Positions 16,963 through 25,717 of a DNA stretch of 64,000 bases are shown here, in pieces. Origin of the DNA: JAGDZR01 sp049115695. GTDB taxonomy: Bacteria; Bacteroidota; Bacteroidia; Cytophagales; Cyclobacteriaceae. The stretch lies in contig JAGDZR010000002.1 in NCBI GenBank assembly GCA_049115695.1, forward strand, positions 124,001 through 188,000, in the 5' to 3' direction. Each line of letters begins with the position of its first letter. The stretch's first letter is position 1. The position numbers were made by a program, and so were the translations under genes. The notes beneath the pieces were generated by a model. The model saw nothing but the letters and a program-made list of their open reading frames with translations. It made no database searches and had not been told where the DNA came from.

Positions 16963-18108
16963 TTAGTTGTTCACTTTGGCTTTAAACGTTACATTCAAGG
17001 TGCCGTCTTTACCCACGGTTGTCTGAGAAAGGTCCATTTCGGTAACCTGCGGGATGGTAGGAACAGGGGATAAGTCATACACGCCTCCGGCAGTATCTCC
17101 GCTAGGAAACGGATCTGAGCCACCATACATGCCTACTTGTGTCCCATCGCCTGCATCGTCATAACCAGGAGAGGAGGGATCTAATCGGAGATTGATCTGA
17201 GGTAGGGAGAGCACGATGTTTGAAGGAGAAGTTAAATGGTCAGCAAAAACAAAATCCTCAAATATTGGAAGTTCCCCTTCAACGTTACCAGAACCTGACA
17301 TATCTTCTGCTGGCGCTAATGAAATTGTACCAGTACCTTTCTCATGGTGATATATATAATTGTTGTTGACTACCAGACCTGCTGCTGTTCCATCACCTTC
17401 TGCACCTAATAAATAGAAATCTGAGGATCCAGTCCATCTGAAGACCCAAAGGTTGTCCGAAAAGGTAAATCGTTGTGTAGAACTGTTGCCGCCATAAAAG
17501 CCAAGAATGGTATTGTGCTGAATTATTATTGAACTACCATATCCTTGATTGATTCCACCTAGAATGAGGTTATTAGCAATGCTTACGTTCAAACTTCGAC
17601 CTTCACCATTACCTAGCGTTATTTTGTTGCCAAATAAATTGTGCTTGACAGTGACACCATCGACATAGGTTAAACTTAAGGAAGTGCTAACAGTGTGGGC
17701 AAATCGGTTCCGTATTATTTTAAGATTTTCTAGTTTGTTATCAACGTTTCGTCCTGTGATCACGCAACTGCTTGTTATCCAAAATCCACTGATCACTGAA
17801 TTACTTGCGTATGTGCCTTCGCCAATGTCGTATCGCAATTGAAAACTAGAAATTTTGGATGGTAGGCCTCTTTGAGTATTGGGGTTATGACCCGCTCCAA
17901 AGAGGGATAGTGATTTTTCAATAACTGCGGAACCATATGATGTATTCGAGCCAGCCACATAAATGGTGTCTCCCGCATTTGCTGAGTCGATTGCCACTTG
18001 AAGATCTGAGTAGTCGGCATTGCTGTCGGAGGCATTGTCAACGGTAATAACCGCTGCTTGTGTATATCCTAATGTTAGGATAAAAAGGATAGAGTAAAGT
18101 TTTTTCAT
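16963..18108 (-). CDS. Secreted right-handed beta-helix protein
   Basis: The 381-residue product has signal peptide MKKLYSILFILTLGYTQAA and then a beta-helix: DLQVAIDSANAGDTIYVA is the standard opening of a pectate-lyase-like helix, and repeated short turns (NVSIANNLILGG, SIIIQHNTILGF) follow. The C-terminus ends with TTVGKDGTLNVTFKAKVNN and has no T9SS sorting domain. No catalytic residues of a known polysaccharide lyase are obvious. Only 19 bp separate it from the downstream MBG protein, so they are likely secreted together. A NarL-like site lies upstream at 18176-18191. A binding or structural role fits best. Confidence 0.75.
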   Translation of the reverse strand: MKKLYSILFILTLGYTQAAVITVDNASDSNADYSDLQVAIDSANAGDTIYVAGSNTSYGSAVIEKSLSLFGAGHNPNTQRGLPSKISSFQLRYDIGEGTYASNSVISGFWITSSCVITGRNVDNKLENLKIIRNRFAHTVSTSLSLTYVDGVTVKHNLFGNKITLGNGEGRSLNVSIANNLILGGINQGYGSSIIIQHNTILGFYGGNSSTQRFTFSDNLWVFRWTGSSDFYLLGAEGDGTAAGLVVNNNYIYHHEKGTGTISLAPAEDMSGSGNVEGELPIFEDFVFADHLTSPSNIVLSLPQINLRLDPSSPGYDDAGDGTQVGMYGGSDPFPSGDTAGGVYDLSPVPTIPQVTEMDLSQTTVGKDGTLNVTFKAKVNN

Positions 18109-18175
18109 GATGATTAATTTTGGTTGAAAATGAATACTTGTGATAGCAATTTGTCAAAAAAGTAATCCGTTGAAG

Positions 18176-18191
18176 TACCTCTTAAAGAGGT
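18176..18191. promoter_or_regulatory. NarL-like 7-2-7 palindrome, site 2
   Basis: TACCTCT-TA-AAGAGGT: the first half matches TACYYMT fully, the second is one base out of register with AKRRGTA. The palindrome ACCTCTT-AA-AGAGGT is perfect. It lies 68 bp upstream of the beta-helix gene start. The rest of the 279-bp gap (18109-18387) holds only the duplicated tail at 18303. Confidence 0.5.
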
Positions 18192-18302
18192 GTTTTATGC
18201 GAGATATGAACATATTTATGTAAACGGTTAATCAATATAATTATCTGCCAGTGTTCAATTCAATGGTTAGGATTAGGAGAACAAAACAATTCTTTTCAAT
18301 CA

Positions 18303-18406
18303 TGATTGAATTTTGTTTGAGATGATCACAGATGCCAGCAGACTTTCATCCACCAGCACCTGAAATCATCATTGAAAAGAGTTAAGTTTATTTTAGACCA
18401 GTGTTG
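18303..18406. repeat. 104-bp duplicated gene tail, copy A
   Basis: This segment covers the last codons and stop of the 635-residue lipoprotein gene plus 85 bp downstream. It is 93% identical, ungapped (7 mismatches in 104), to 20298-20401. Confidence 0.85.
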
Positions 18407-20295
18407 TAGAAGTTGTTGATGCCATCGTAGACCCACAATTCGCCATTAATAAGTACGATTTGGATTTCATGCCACGCATCTTCATTCAGGGTTGCAAGAT
18501 TTGGTACGCCATATACCTTGACCCTATCTAAATCTTTGTCCAGTTTGATAATCTTACTATCCTCTCCAGCGACTTGCAGGGCCCAAAAGTGGCCATCTCC
18601 AAAAACGAGATCATTAGGTGTCTCATAATCTGTATAAACCGTTTTAATCCCGCTGGTGCTGATCGTAGTATAATTACCGCTCTCATCGGTATGAAAGTCT
18701 TCACCGTCATAGACCCAGAAAGCTTCATTATAACCATTTGATGAGGCAAGTTGTTCCGTCACTTCATTGGCTGCAATATCTACTTTTGAATACGACCCGT
18801 AGACAATACTCCAGAACGACCCATCTTCATAGTGAATGTTATCAATGGGGAAATTTTCGCTCAGTGAAACTCCCTCCACAAGGTCTCCATTGGCTACATT
18901 AACAGCAAGCGCATGTTCATTACCAATGTGATATACCAATTCATCAGTTGCTCCGTCATAGGTGACAGTTGTTACCCAAAGTTCTGATCCTGTCCAGGTT
19001 GGTGATCGGACATATGTGTCAGCAAGTGTGTCGGGTAACTGAACAGAGAAGGTCGGAGCGGTACTTATTTCAATTTCCTCATCGACAAAAGCTGGGATTG
19101 GATCCATCGAGATGGTAAAGCTGCCTTTAAATGATATCTCCTGGTCTGAGTCCTCAGGTGAGAACAATACCAGGTCCATTTCCACCAGATAATTACCTGC
19201 ACTTCCCGACAAGGTGACGGAACCACTTTTATTGACATAATACTTTTCGTTTACAGAGTCAAACCCTGTTATAAATGTCAATTCAAACACATCCCCGGAC
19301 GCATCAATATTGTCTAGCAATTCTCCATCACTTCCATATAGGTCAAAATGGTCATAAGTGCCTGTTTTGAAATGCTCATCACCAGCGTAATGAAGCTCCA
19401 TCCACCCACCAACAGAAGCATTGTCCGGGCCCGCATAATTTGGACCATTGAATGGATCATCATCTGTAGGTACGATGGCCGCATCATAAAATGAAATTCC
19501 CGTGCTTATATGTGTCTTTGTACCACTAAATGCAGGATCTCCTTTACCATAAGATTCGATCCATGTTCCAACAACCGAGTAAACCTGTTCGCCCATTTTC
19601 ACTGTATTTGGTGCCAGCTCTTCAATATCAGTTACATTTATGGTAAGGGTTACAGTAACCAAGTCTGCTGTTCCATCACCATCATGATCGATGTTATCTG
19701 ACACAGAGATAGACATGGTATGAGAAGTTGTGGTTTCATAGTCCAGTTTGGACTTAACTGTAAGCTCTCCGGCTGAACTCAAGCTGAAAAATGTAGTATC
19801 TGCACTTGTGATTGACAGATTATCACCATCTGCATCCTCAAAAACGACCTGCCCTACTACTGTTCCTACCGATGCATCTTCTGCAATTTCGAATGTCTGA
19901 TCAGCAATGGTGGGCAATACATTTTCTGCAATATCCACAACTGTAACTGTAACAGTCGCGGAGACAGAAGTCTCAGCATCCTTTACCGTTACATCGAACT
20001 CATAAGCGGCTGTTGTCTCAAAGTCTAGGTTTTCAGATTTTGCTACGGTGAGTTTGCCATCTGTAGAAAGGGTAAACGTACCTGATGCATCATTCATAGT
20101 AAACGTCAGCGAATCCCCATCAGCATCTGACGCTGTAATCTGGCCGACTACAGTTCCCTCTGCACTGTTCTCATCAATCATAAATGATTGATCGGAAATA
20201 ACAGGAGCTGTATTTTCAATTAATTCGTCCGCATCCCCACAACTCCATAGAATAGTTAGTGAAGTAAGCGTAATTAAATAATTAAATATTTTCAT
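18388..20295 (-). CDS. Cadherin-repeat lipoprotein with C-terminal beta-propeller-like region
   Basis: This is a 635-residue lipoprotein (signal MKIFNYLITLTSLTILWSC, lipidated cysteine at residue 19). Two cadherin-like domains follow (PVISDQSFMIDEN...GQITASDADGDSLTF near residue 32 and PTIADQTFEIAEDAS near 130), with the DADGD calcium-binding loops. A middle beta domain (about 230-420) precedes a region of short repeated strands (SELWVTTVTYDG, GSFWSIVYG, DGHFWALQVAG) resembling blades of a propeller. Such proteins usually face outward and bind glycans, calcium or partners. Its 3' end is duplicated downstream of the next gene. Confidence 0.75.
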   Translation of the reverse strand: MKIFNYLITLTSLTILWSCGDADELIENTAPVISDQSFMIDENSAEGTVVGQITASDADGDSLTFTMNDASGTFTLSTDGKLTVAKSENLDFETTAAYEFDVTVKDAETSVSATVTVTVVDIAENVLPTIADQTFEIAEDASVGTVVGQVVFEDADGDNLSITSADTTFFSLSSAGELTVKSKLDYETTTSHTMSISVSDNIDHDGDGTADLVTVTLTINVTDIEELAPNTVKMGEQVYSVVGTWIESYGKGDPAFSGTKTHISTGISFYDAAIVPTDDDPFNGPNYAGPDNASVGGWMELHYAGDEHFKTGTYDHFDLYGSDGELLDNIDASGDVFELTFITGFDSVNEKYYVNKSGSVTLSGSAGNYLVEMDLVLFSPEDSDQEISFKGSFTISMDPIPAFVDEEIEISTAPTFSVQLPDTLADTYVRSPTWTGSELWVTTVTYDGATDELVYHIGNEHALAVNVANGDLVEGVSLSENFPIDNIHYEDGSFWSIVYGSYSKVDIAANEVTEQLASSNGYNEAFWVYDGEDFHTDESGNYTTISTSGIKTVYTDYETPNDLVFGDGHFWALQVAGEDSKIIKLDKDLDRVKVYGVPNLATLNEDAWHEIQIVLINGELWVYDGINNFYNTGLK

Positions 20296-20297
20296 GA

Positions 20298-20401
20298 TGA
20301 TTAAATTTTATTTGAGATGATCAAAGATGCCAGCAGACTTTCATCCGCCAGCACCTGAAATCATCATTGAAAAGCGTTAAGCTTATTTTAGACCGGTGTT
20401 G
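20298..20401. repeat. 104-bp duplicated gene tail, copy B
   Basis: This copy lies between the two cadherin-lipoprotein genes. On the minus strand it still carries the codons for the C-terminal TGLK and stop of the neighbouring paralogue, immediately past the stop of the 20406 gene. It looks like the residue of an ancestral tandem duplication. Confidence 0.85.
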
Positions 20402-20405
20402 GACA

Positions 20406-22007
20406 TTATTCGCTAAGTCGGATCAACTCCATCACGTCAATTACACCATCTGTCTCATAGATGCAGAGAATGCCGTCTGCAGTAAACATGACGTCAGCGA
20501 ATCGAATTTCATCATATCCAGGAAGCGTAATAACCAGATCATAGTTATCGATTTCATATGTTCCATTTACTTCTTCATAGGTAGTTTGATTTCCAGCATC
20601 ATCATATTCAATCTCTATGTATTCTACATCCCCATCATTTTCAAAAGTGAAGTAATAATTAGACTGAGATTCATCCTTTCCTATTTTTTCACCGTCCCAG
20701 GAGTAAACTGCAAAATCATCGTAAATAGATAAATTCAGTTCTTCCAGTGACATAGTGACTGCATCCTCATTGATGTCTGTGAAAGTCATTTGCTCATTAG
20801 CAATTGTTACATTACTGAATTTTTCGGTACCTGCATCAGTGGTAATAGTAATATCTGTTCCGTCAATCTTGTACGTGCCAGTGGTCCAATCGTACTCATT
20901 CGCTATTTGATTATCGTATTGAGCAACTCTCCAAAATACATTGCCAGCATCGTCAAATTCATAATTGATTTCGTACGAAATGCCATTGGCATCAGCGTTT
21001 TCCAATCCCACTAGTTCTGAGTCTATTTTATCAACAAACCAATTACCTGCAATAGACTCTAGTGCATCAGTCAGGTTAATGGTTAGGGTAAAGGTGACTG
21101 GGTCGTTATAAAACTCTTCAGTTGTTGCATCATAGTCCTGAACGCTCATTTGAAAAGACAATGTGGGTTTTGTTTCATAATCAAAACCATCTTTTGTGTA
21201 CAATTTCCCATCAGTTTCACCAAGAGAGAAATAGTCCCAGAATGTATCATCATTCGCATCAAATGCAATTGGATCTCCATTTGGATCACTTGCGGTTAAT
21301 GTACCTACCAGCACATCAAAGGCTACATCTTCGCTAAATGTGATGGTCTGATCAGTGACCGTGGGAGGTTGATTTTCCTGGATGTCATTGATGTCTATCG
21401 TGACCTTAATCCTAACTGAAGCATCATTCTCGTCGAAAATGTCTACATCGTATGAATATTGTGTGACAGTTTCATAATCCAGACCACCGTTGACGGAAAT
21501 TTTCCCATCTTCAGTTGCCTTGAAATTATCGAAAAATGCTGTTGGAAATTCAAAAGTGAGCTTACCACCTTCTGGATCAACTGCCACAATTTGACCAACC
21601 TCCGTATCCTCAGGTGACTCTTCATCAACTGAGAATGTTTGATCAGTGGCGACAGGAGGAAGATTTTCGTCCACATCCGTTACAATGATTGTTATAAATG
21701 CAAATACCTCAGGATTTTCAAGGTCTTTTACGCCAACCTCAAATTCCCAGCCCGTGGCATCTTCATAGTCGAACTCTACTTTACCAGTGATGGCTCCAGT
21801 GCTCGGGTCCACTTCAAATTCATTGGATGCTAAGCTTCTGAAGGTGAGCGGATCTCCCTCGCCATCAACTGCCGAGATGGTGCCAATAACACCCGTGTGC
21901 CCTTCCTCAATTGTAAAGCTTTGATCCGCGATCGATGGCGGCAGGTTTTCCTCACAAGCACTAAACATGAGTCCAATGGCAAAGAATAAATAAATAAATT
22001 TTTTCAT
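20406..22007 (-). CDS. Cadherin-repeat lipoprotein (paralogous N-terminus)
   Basis: The product is about 533 residues. Its signal MKKFIYLFFAIGLMFSAC ends in a lipobox cysteine. Three cadherin-like domains follow, each starting PPSIADQSFTIEEG, PPVATDQTFSVDEE or PPTVTDQTITFSED, with calcium-loop remnants DGEGD, DPEGG and DPNGD. After about residue 320 a lipocalin-like beta domain (SIAGNWFVDKI...GTYKIDGTDITI) replaces the propeller of its neighbour. I start at the ATG at 22007 because it directly precedes the signal peptide. Two NarL-like sites lie upstream. The shared N-termini and the duplicated tail show common ancestry with the 18388 gene. Confidence 0.75.
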   Translation of the reverse strand: MKKFIYLFFAIGLMFSACEENLPPSIADQSFTIEEGHTGVIGTISAVDGEGDPLTFRSLASNEFEVDPSTGAITGKVEFDYEDATGWEFEVGVKDLENPEVFAFITIIVTDVDENLPPVATDQTFSVDEESPEDTEVGQIVAVDPEGGKLTFEFPTAFFDNFKATEDGKISVNGGLDYETVTQYSYDVDIFDENDASVRIKVTIDINDIQENQPPTVTDQTITFSEDVAFDVLVGTLTASDPNGDPIAFDANDDTFWDYFSLGETDGKLYTKDGFDYETKPTLSFQMSVQDYDATTEEFYNDPVTFTLTINLTDALESIAGNWFVDKIDSELVGLENADANGISYEINYEFDDAGNVFWRVAQYDNQIANEYDWTTGTYKIDGTDITITTDAGTEKFSNVTIANEQMTFTDINEDAVTMSLEELNLSIYDDFAVYSWDGEKIGKDESQSNYYFTFENDGDVEYIEIEYDDAGNQTTYEEVNGTYEIDNYDLVITLPGYDEIRFADVMFTADGILCIYETDGVIDVMELIRLSE

Positions 22008-22064
22008 GATGATGTGTTTTGTTTTGAACATCACAATGATCATTATGCAAGTACTCCTAATCAA

Positions 22065-22080
22065 TACCCCTTTTGGGAGA
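22065..22080. promoter_or_regulatory. NarL-like 7-2-7 palindrome, site 3
   Basis: TACCCCT-TT-TGGGAGA: the first half matches TACYYMT. On the opposite strand the run ATATCTCCC is shared exactly with site 5. It lies 58 bp upstream of the cadherin-lipoprotein start. A 14-bp perfect palindrome, TAATAACGTTATTA, follows at 22090-22103. Confidence 0.5.
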
Positions 22081-22117
22081 TATTTACTATAATAACGTTA
22101 TTAGGAATAATAAAAAA

Positions 22118-22133
22118 TACCACTTAATAGGTA
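22118..22133. promoter_or_regulatory. NarL-like 7-2-7 palindrome, site 4
   Basis: TACCACT-TA-ATAGGTA: the second half is a perfect AKRRGTA, the first differs at one position. It shares the exact 12-mer TTAATAGGTATT with sites 5 and 6. It lies 53 bp beyond site 3, so the two fall on similar helix faces. Confidence 0.55.
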
Positions 22134-22204
22134 TTGAGATAGTCGATGATTCAGCACGTACACGGAGGGTTGGCCGGCTGATAAGCACCAGTCTGGGTGA
22201 AGAC

Positions 22205-22580
22205 TCAGATTTCGACAAGCTCAATCTGACAAGCTGTTCGACAACCAATCTGATCTACTTCGACAAGCTCAATCTGACAAGCTGTTTCAACGAGCTCAAC
22301 CTGCAACTATTTAGACTGCACAATCTGACAAGCTGTTAAGACAGGCTCAATGACAATCAGATTTCGACAAGCTCAATCTGACAGTCTTTTTCGACAACCA
22401 ATCTGATCTACTTTGATAGGCTCAATCTGATAATCCGTTTAGGCGAGGGCAATCTGAAGCTATTTCAATCAACTCAATCTGACAAGCTGTTAAGACCGAC
22501 ACAATGACAATCAGATTTCGACAGGCTCAATCTGACGATCTACTTCAACAACCAATCTGACAATCGGTCTACCTCTACGA
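22205..22580. repeat. Noncoding minisatellite of about 24-28-bp units
   Basis: Units carry the core CTCAATCTGACA or ACCAATCTGATC, often preceded by TTTCGACAAG or TTTCGACAGG. About 14 cores are spaced 23-28 bp, with a larger period of about 151-155 bp (for example, the run ATGACAATCAGATTTCGACA recurs 155 bp apart near 22350 and 22505). It occupies most of the 630-bp gap between the cadherin lipoprotein and the TonB receptor. Frames across it only translate the repeat, so I call no gene. Confidence 0.8.
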
Positions 22581-22637
22581 GGGGAATAATCAAGTATCAA
22601 CAGCTCAAATCAGTAAGTTTTAGAAGCTACCTACCCA

Positions 22638-25001
22638 TCAAAAGCTAATGCGCCAACTCAAAATGGGTAAAAACCCTGTTCCTAATTGGAGTATCTGTCG
22701 GGCATTCTCACGATCAAAATCTGCACCAATTACCGATCGTCGATTCAACATATTGTTGGCTTGCAAGACCCATTGGGTGTTGCTCCGTTTTCGATTTTTC
22801 TTGTAAATGATCGAAGCGTCAACCAGTAGAAGAGGATCTTGCTGAAGTTCATTGGGCCGGGAATAGTCACCGATATAATATCCACTGGCAATGGATCGAT
22901 CCAGGTCTATAGGTGTGTAGTACTGAGAGCCGCCATAGGTGCTGGAAAGATTGATATTGAGGAAGTTGGATTTGCCTCTTTTTTGACCGACTGCCCATTC
23001 CTTGCCCCCGACTACATTGAGTACATATCTCGCATTGTATTGTGATGGGCGTTTCACTCCATCATTTGCCATATAGTTAGCTTCGAAAAGGGAGGTATTA
23101 CCAATGAAGTAAAAGCCATTTTCCATTGTTCTCTCGACCGCTAGTTCTATTCCATAGTGATGGCCAGTGCCGTCATGATTCAGGTCAAAGCTCTCGAAAA
23201 TAAAGTCATAGCCCCCTACGCGTGAGATCGGATAGTGTACGCCTGTTGCAAGGTTCCACTGGCGCTGATAATATGCCTCAATTCCCAGATTCCACAAATC
23301 GTTGACTTGATTGTAAAATCCGACTGTAAGGTGATGAGCTTTGTTAAATCTTAGGTCATCATTGAGTCTGCGGTAAGTATTTGTACTTTCATCTTTTTGC
23401 AAACTGATGTAGCTAAAGAAGGGTTCCATTTGACTATGCAACCCATAGGCCAAATTCAGGGACGATCGATTAGTTAAATTGTATTTAAGCCCAATTCTGG
23501 GTTCGATGGACAGCTCTCCTGTCATGGTGAGCAACATGGCGTGAATCCCAATGTTGAGCTGCCAGCTGTTGTTTAAGTAAAGTTGAGAGCGTGAATAGAA
23601 TTGCATCAGGTATGCAGATCCCTGACCATATCTCAGGGTATCAGTAAGCGATGTGTTGGCGGTAAGTCTGCCCTCATCCACCTGTCGGTAATTCACGTTG
23701 CTCTGAAGACGATGTATCATTACACCGGATCTGTGTTGATGTTTATTGTTGAATCTATGATTGATGTAGGACTGCCAGCTAAACCGGAAATCTTTGTCCT
23801 GTCCAAGGCGCGTAGTGTCTGCTGTGATCAGGTCATAGTTTTGGTAATATCTTACCTGGTTGAGCTGAATACCCGTGCCTAATACAATTGATTTTATATA
23901 CGTGTTCTTATTTACCGGATGAATGTAAGAAGCTCCTATTGTCCCGGTAATATTGCGGTTGATTCTGGCCAGATTAGACCACTGTCCGGTCCATTGAGTG
24001 GTGTCCATGGCTGGTAGATATGACAGACTGCTTTTGCCACCAATCCCAAAGACATTGAATACACCGTGCTGAGAGGTTGTATGATGTATTTTGAAGGAGA
24101 GATCCTGAAATACGGGGACACCACCTAAATTTAAGAAGCCATCCAGCAAGCCTGTAGTCGAATATCGGTAATTGGCCAGGTAGGAGGAGTTACCTTTCTT
24201 ACCAATGGGTCCCTCTGTGGCAACATCTATGCCCAATAATCCAATCTGTATGGAGTGCTGCCTTTTTGTGGTATTTCCATTGCGAAACCGCATGTCAAAA
24301 ACGCCTCCCAAGGCATTGCCATAATCGGCTGGGAATGCTCCGGAAAAGAAGTCAGTATTGGTGAGGAGTCGTTGGCTAAATATGGTGAGCGACCCTCCTG
24401 ATCCACTTAATACACCGAAATGATTTGGATTGTAAATGTCCATGTCTTCCAATCGCCAGCGGTTGGCACGTGATGCATTTCCCCGAATATTTATTTCGTT
24501 TACTGTGATGGAGCCTGCAGGAGAAACACCAGGAAATTTCCTGACCACCCTGGCAGGGTCATCCATTCCACCAGGGATTTTACTCAATTCTTCAACCGGA
24601 AAGGATTTTGCACTGACAATGGCAGCTTCATTTGTAACGAGTCGCTGATCAGAAGTCACTATTACCTGCTCCAATTCTTTGCTTTGCTCCTTAAGTTTGA
24701 TTTTGAGCATTACATCCTCAGCATTTCTGACCAGGACACCTTTTTGGATATAGGTTGAATACCCCAGAAAACTTATTGAAATATCATGCCTACCTAATGG
24801 CACGCCCTCTAAACTGAATCCACCCTCCGGGTCTGTAATGGTGCCAATATTTAGGTCTGAATTAATGATTGACACTGTGGCTCCTGGTAGAGGTTGATTG
24901 TTCGAAATGTCATATACCTGACCCCTGATGTTGTGCAAATTGTCTTGTGCAAATGAGATTGAATACGACAATATCAGTGAAAGCAGAATTAATGAACGCA
25001 T
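22638..25001 (-). CDS. TonB-dependent outer-membrane receptor
   Basis: The 787-residue product has signal peptide MRSLILLSLILSYSISFA. A CarboxypepD_reg-like N-domain follows (GQVYDISNNQPLPGATVSII...LGRHDISISFLGY, about 28-105), then a plug domain with VNEINIRGNASRANRWRLED. The long beta-barrel ends in ILSWRISF with the terminal phenylalanine. It imports a ligand using TonB-ExbBD energy; substrate unknown. No SusD partner is adjacent, so it is not a standard glycan SusCD pair. It is divergent from the response regulator at 25165, with a NarL-like site between them and a 16-bp palindrome (25021-25036) close to its start, suggesting control by that system. Confidence 0.88.
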   Translation of the reverse strand: MRSLILLSLILSYSISFAQDNLHNIRGQVYDISNNQPLPGATVSIINSDLNIGTITDPEGGFSLEGVPLGRHDISISFLGYSTYIQKGVLVRNAEDVMLKIKLKEQSKELEQVIVTSDQRLVTNEAAIVSAKSFPVEELSKIPGGMDDPARVVRKFPGVSPAGSITVNEINIRGNASRANRWRLEDMDIYNPNHFGVLSGSGGSLTIFSQRLLTNTDFFSGAFPADYGNALGGVFDMRFRNGNTTKRQHSIQIGLLGIDVATEGPIGKKGNSSYLANYRYSTTGLLDGFLNLGGVPVFQDLSFKIHHTTSQHGVFNVFGIGGKSSLSYLPAMDTTQWTGQWSNLARINRNITGTIGASYIHPVNKNTYIKSIVLGTGIQLNQVRYYQNYDLITADTTRLGQDKDFRFSWQSYINHRFNNKHQHRSGVMIHRLQSNVNYRQVDEGRLTANTSLTDTLRYGQGSAYLMQFYSRSQLYLNNSWQLNIGIHAMLLTMTGELSIEPRIGLKYNLTNRSSLNLAYGLHSQMEPFFSYISLQKDESTNTYRRLNDDLRFNKAHHLTVGFYNQVNDLWNLGIEAYYQRQWNLATGVHYPISRVGGYDFIFESFDLNHDGTGHHYGIELAVERTMENGFYFIGNTSLFEANYMANDGVKRPSQYNARYVLNVVGGKEWAVGQKRGKSNFLNINLSSTYGGSQYYTPIDLDRSIASGYYIGDYSRPNELQQDPLLLVDASIIYKKNRKRSNTQWVLQANNMLNRRSVIGADFDRENARQILQLGTGFLPILSWRISF

Positions 25002-25020
25002 GATGTTTTGGACCGGTTGT

Positions 25021-25036
25021 TTTAGAATATTCTAAA
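25021..25036. promoter_or_regulatory. 16-bp perfect palindrome before the TonB receptor
   Basis: TTTAGAATATTCTAAA is fully symmetric and lies 20 bp upstream of the receptor start. Such A/T palindromes may be operators; the binding protein is unknown. Confidence 0.35.
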
Positions 25037-25098
25037 CTATTGCATAATCATTATTTATATGTCTCTACATGATTTAATTTTTAATAAAAGCGACAATA

Positions 25099-25114
25099 TC
25101 TCCCTTAATAGGTA
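25099..25114. promoter_or_regulatory. NarL-like 7-2-7 palindrome, site 5
   Basis: TCTCCCT-TA-ATAGGTA: the right half is a perfect AKRRGTA. Read on the minus strand, the other half is TACCTAT, a perfect TACYYMT. It lies in the divergent region, 98 bp from the TonB receptor start and 51 bp from the response regulator start, so it could serve both. Confidence 0.6.
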
Positions 25115-25164
25115 TTTACATCGGTGATAGAGCGACCTAGTTTAGTATTTCATTTAAAAAATCA

Positions 25165-25701
25165 ATGACTAGGATATCGCTACTTGAAGAAAACAGCTTG
25201 TACAGGTCTACATTGGCTCACCAAATAAACCAAGCTGATAGCGAATACGATTTACATTCCTTCCAGGAGGCGAGTTCATTTCTGTTAGCTTTTAGACCAG
25301 GAAAATTTAGCGTTTGCATCATTGACTTGGACATGTCAACAGCATCTGGAAAAGAGGTGATCAAAAAAGTAAGACTGGTGGCTCCTGAGCAAAGATTTTT
25401 AGCCACTTCCATTTTTTTTGATGAAGTGCTTCATCGAGAGTTACGCGAGATGGGAGTCTCGGGAGTATTGGTCAAAAGCGACAAACAGCTCAGAATTGAA
25501 TCTGCCCTTAAACAAATGATGGACGGACTGTCTGCCTATCCAGAAAAGTTCTGTTTTAGAGATACAGCATCACTTTCGCGAAGAGCGCTGGAAATACAAA
25601 AACTTTTTAGAATGGGAAATGATCTATCAAGCATAAGCGATCAACTGGGAGTAGATCAGATTACAGTGAAAATGTATCTAAAAGGCCTTTCTGCCATCTG
25701 A
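25165..25701 (+). CDS. Degenerate NarL/FixJ-type response regulator
   Basis: The 178-residue protein has a receiver domain (1-120) and a C-terminal HTH. The phospho-acceptor is kept (IIDLDM, D54), as is the late lysine (VLVKSDK). The acidic pair of a typical receiver is EE (LLEEN) rather than DD. The HTH starts SRRALEIQKLFRMG and stops right after the recognition helix (TVKMYLKGLSAI), about 20 residues short of the intact regulator at 25814, losing the last helix used for dimerisation. It may modulate its neighbour rather than bind DNA as a normal dimer. The frame is intact, so it is not an obvious pseudogene. Confidence 0.8.
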   Translation: MTRISLLEENSLYRSTLAHQINQADSEYDLHSFQEASSFLLAFRPGKFSVCIIDLDMSTASGKEVIKKVRLVAPEQRFLATSIFFDEVLHRELREMGVSGVLVKSDKQLRIESALKQMMDGLSAYPEKFCFRDTASLSRRALEIQKLFRMGNDLSSISDQLGVDQITVKMYLKGLSAI

Positions 25702-25717
25702 TGTTATGGAACATAAG

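Noticed and set aside
22073..22339. 88-codon plus-strand frame in the repeat region
   Set aside because: Its translation is a repetition of KLNLTSC-like units caused by the minisatellite; no domain or promoter supports it.
22205..22580. CRISPR array
   Set aside because: Units are short, variable, contiguous and without unique spacers of uniform length; no cas gene is in the window.
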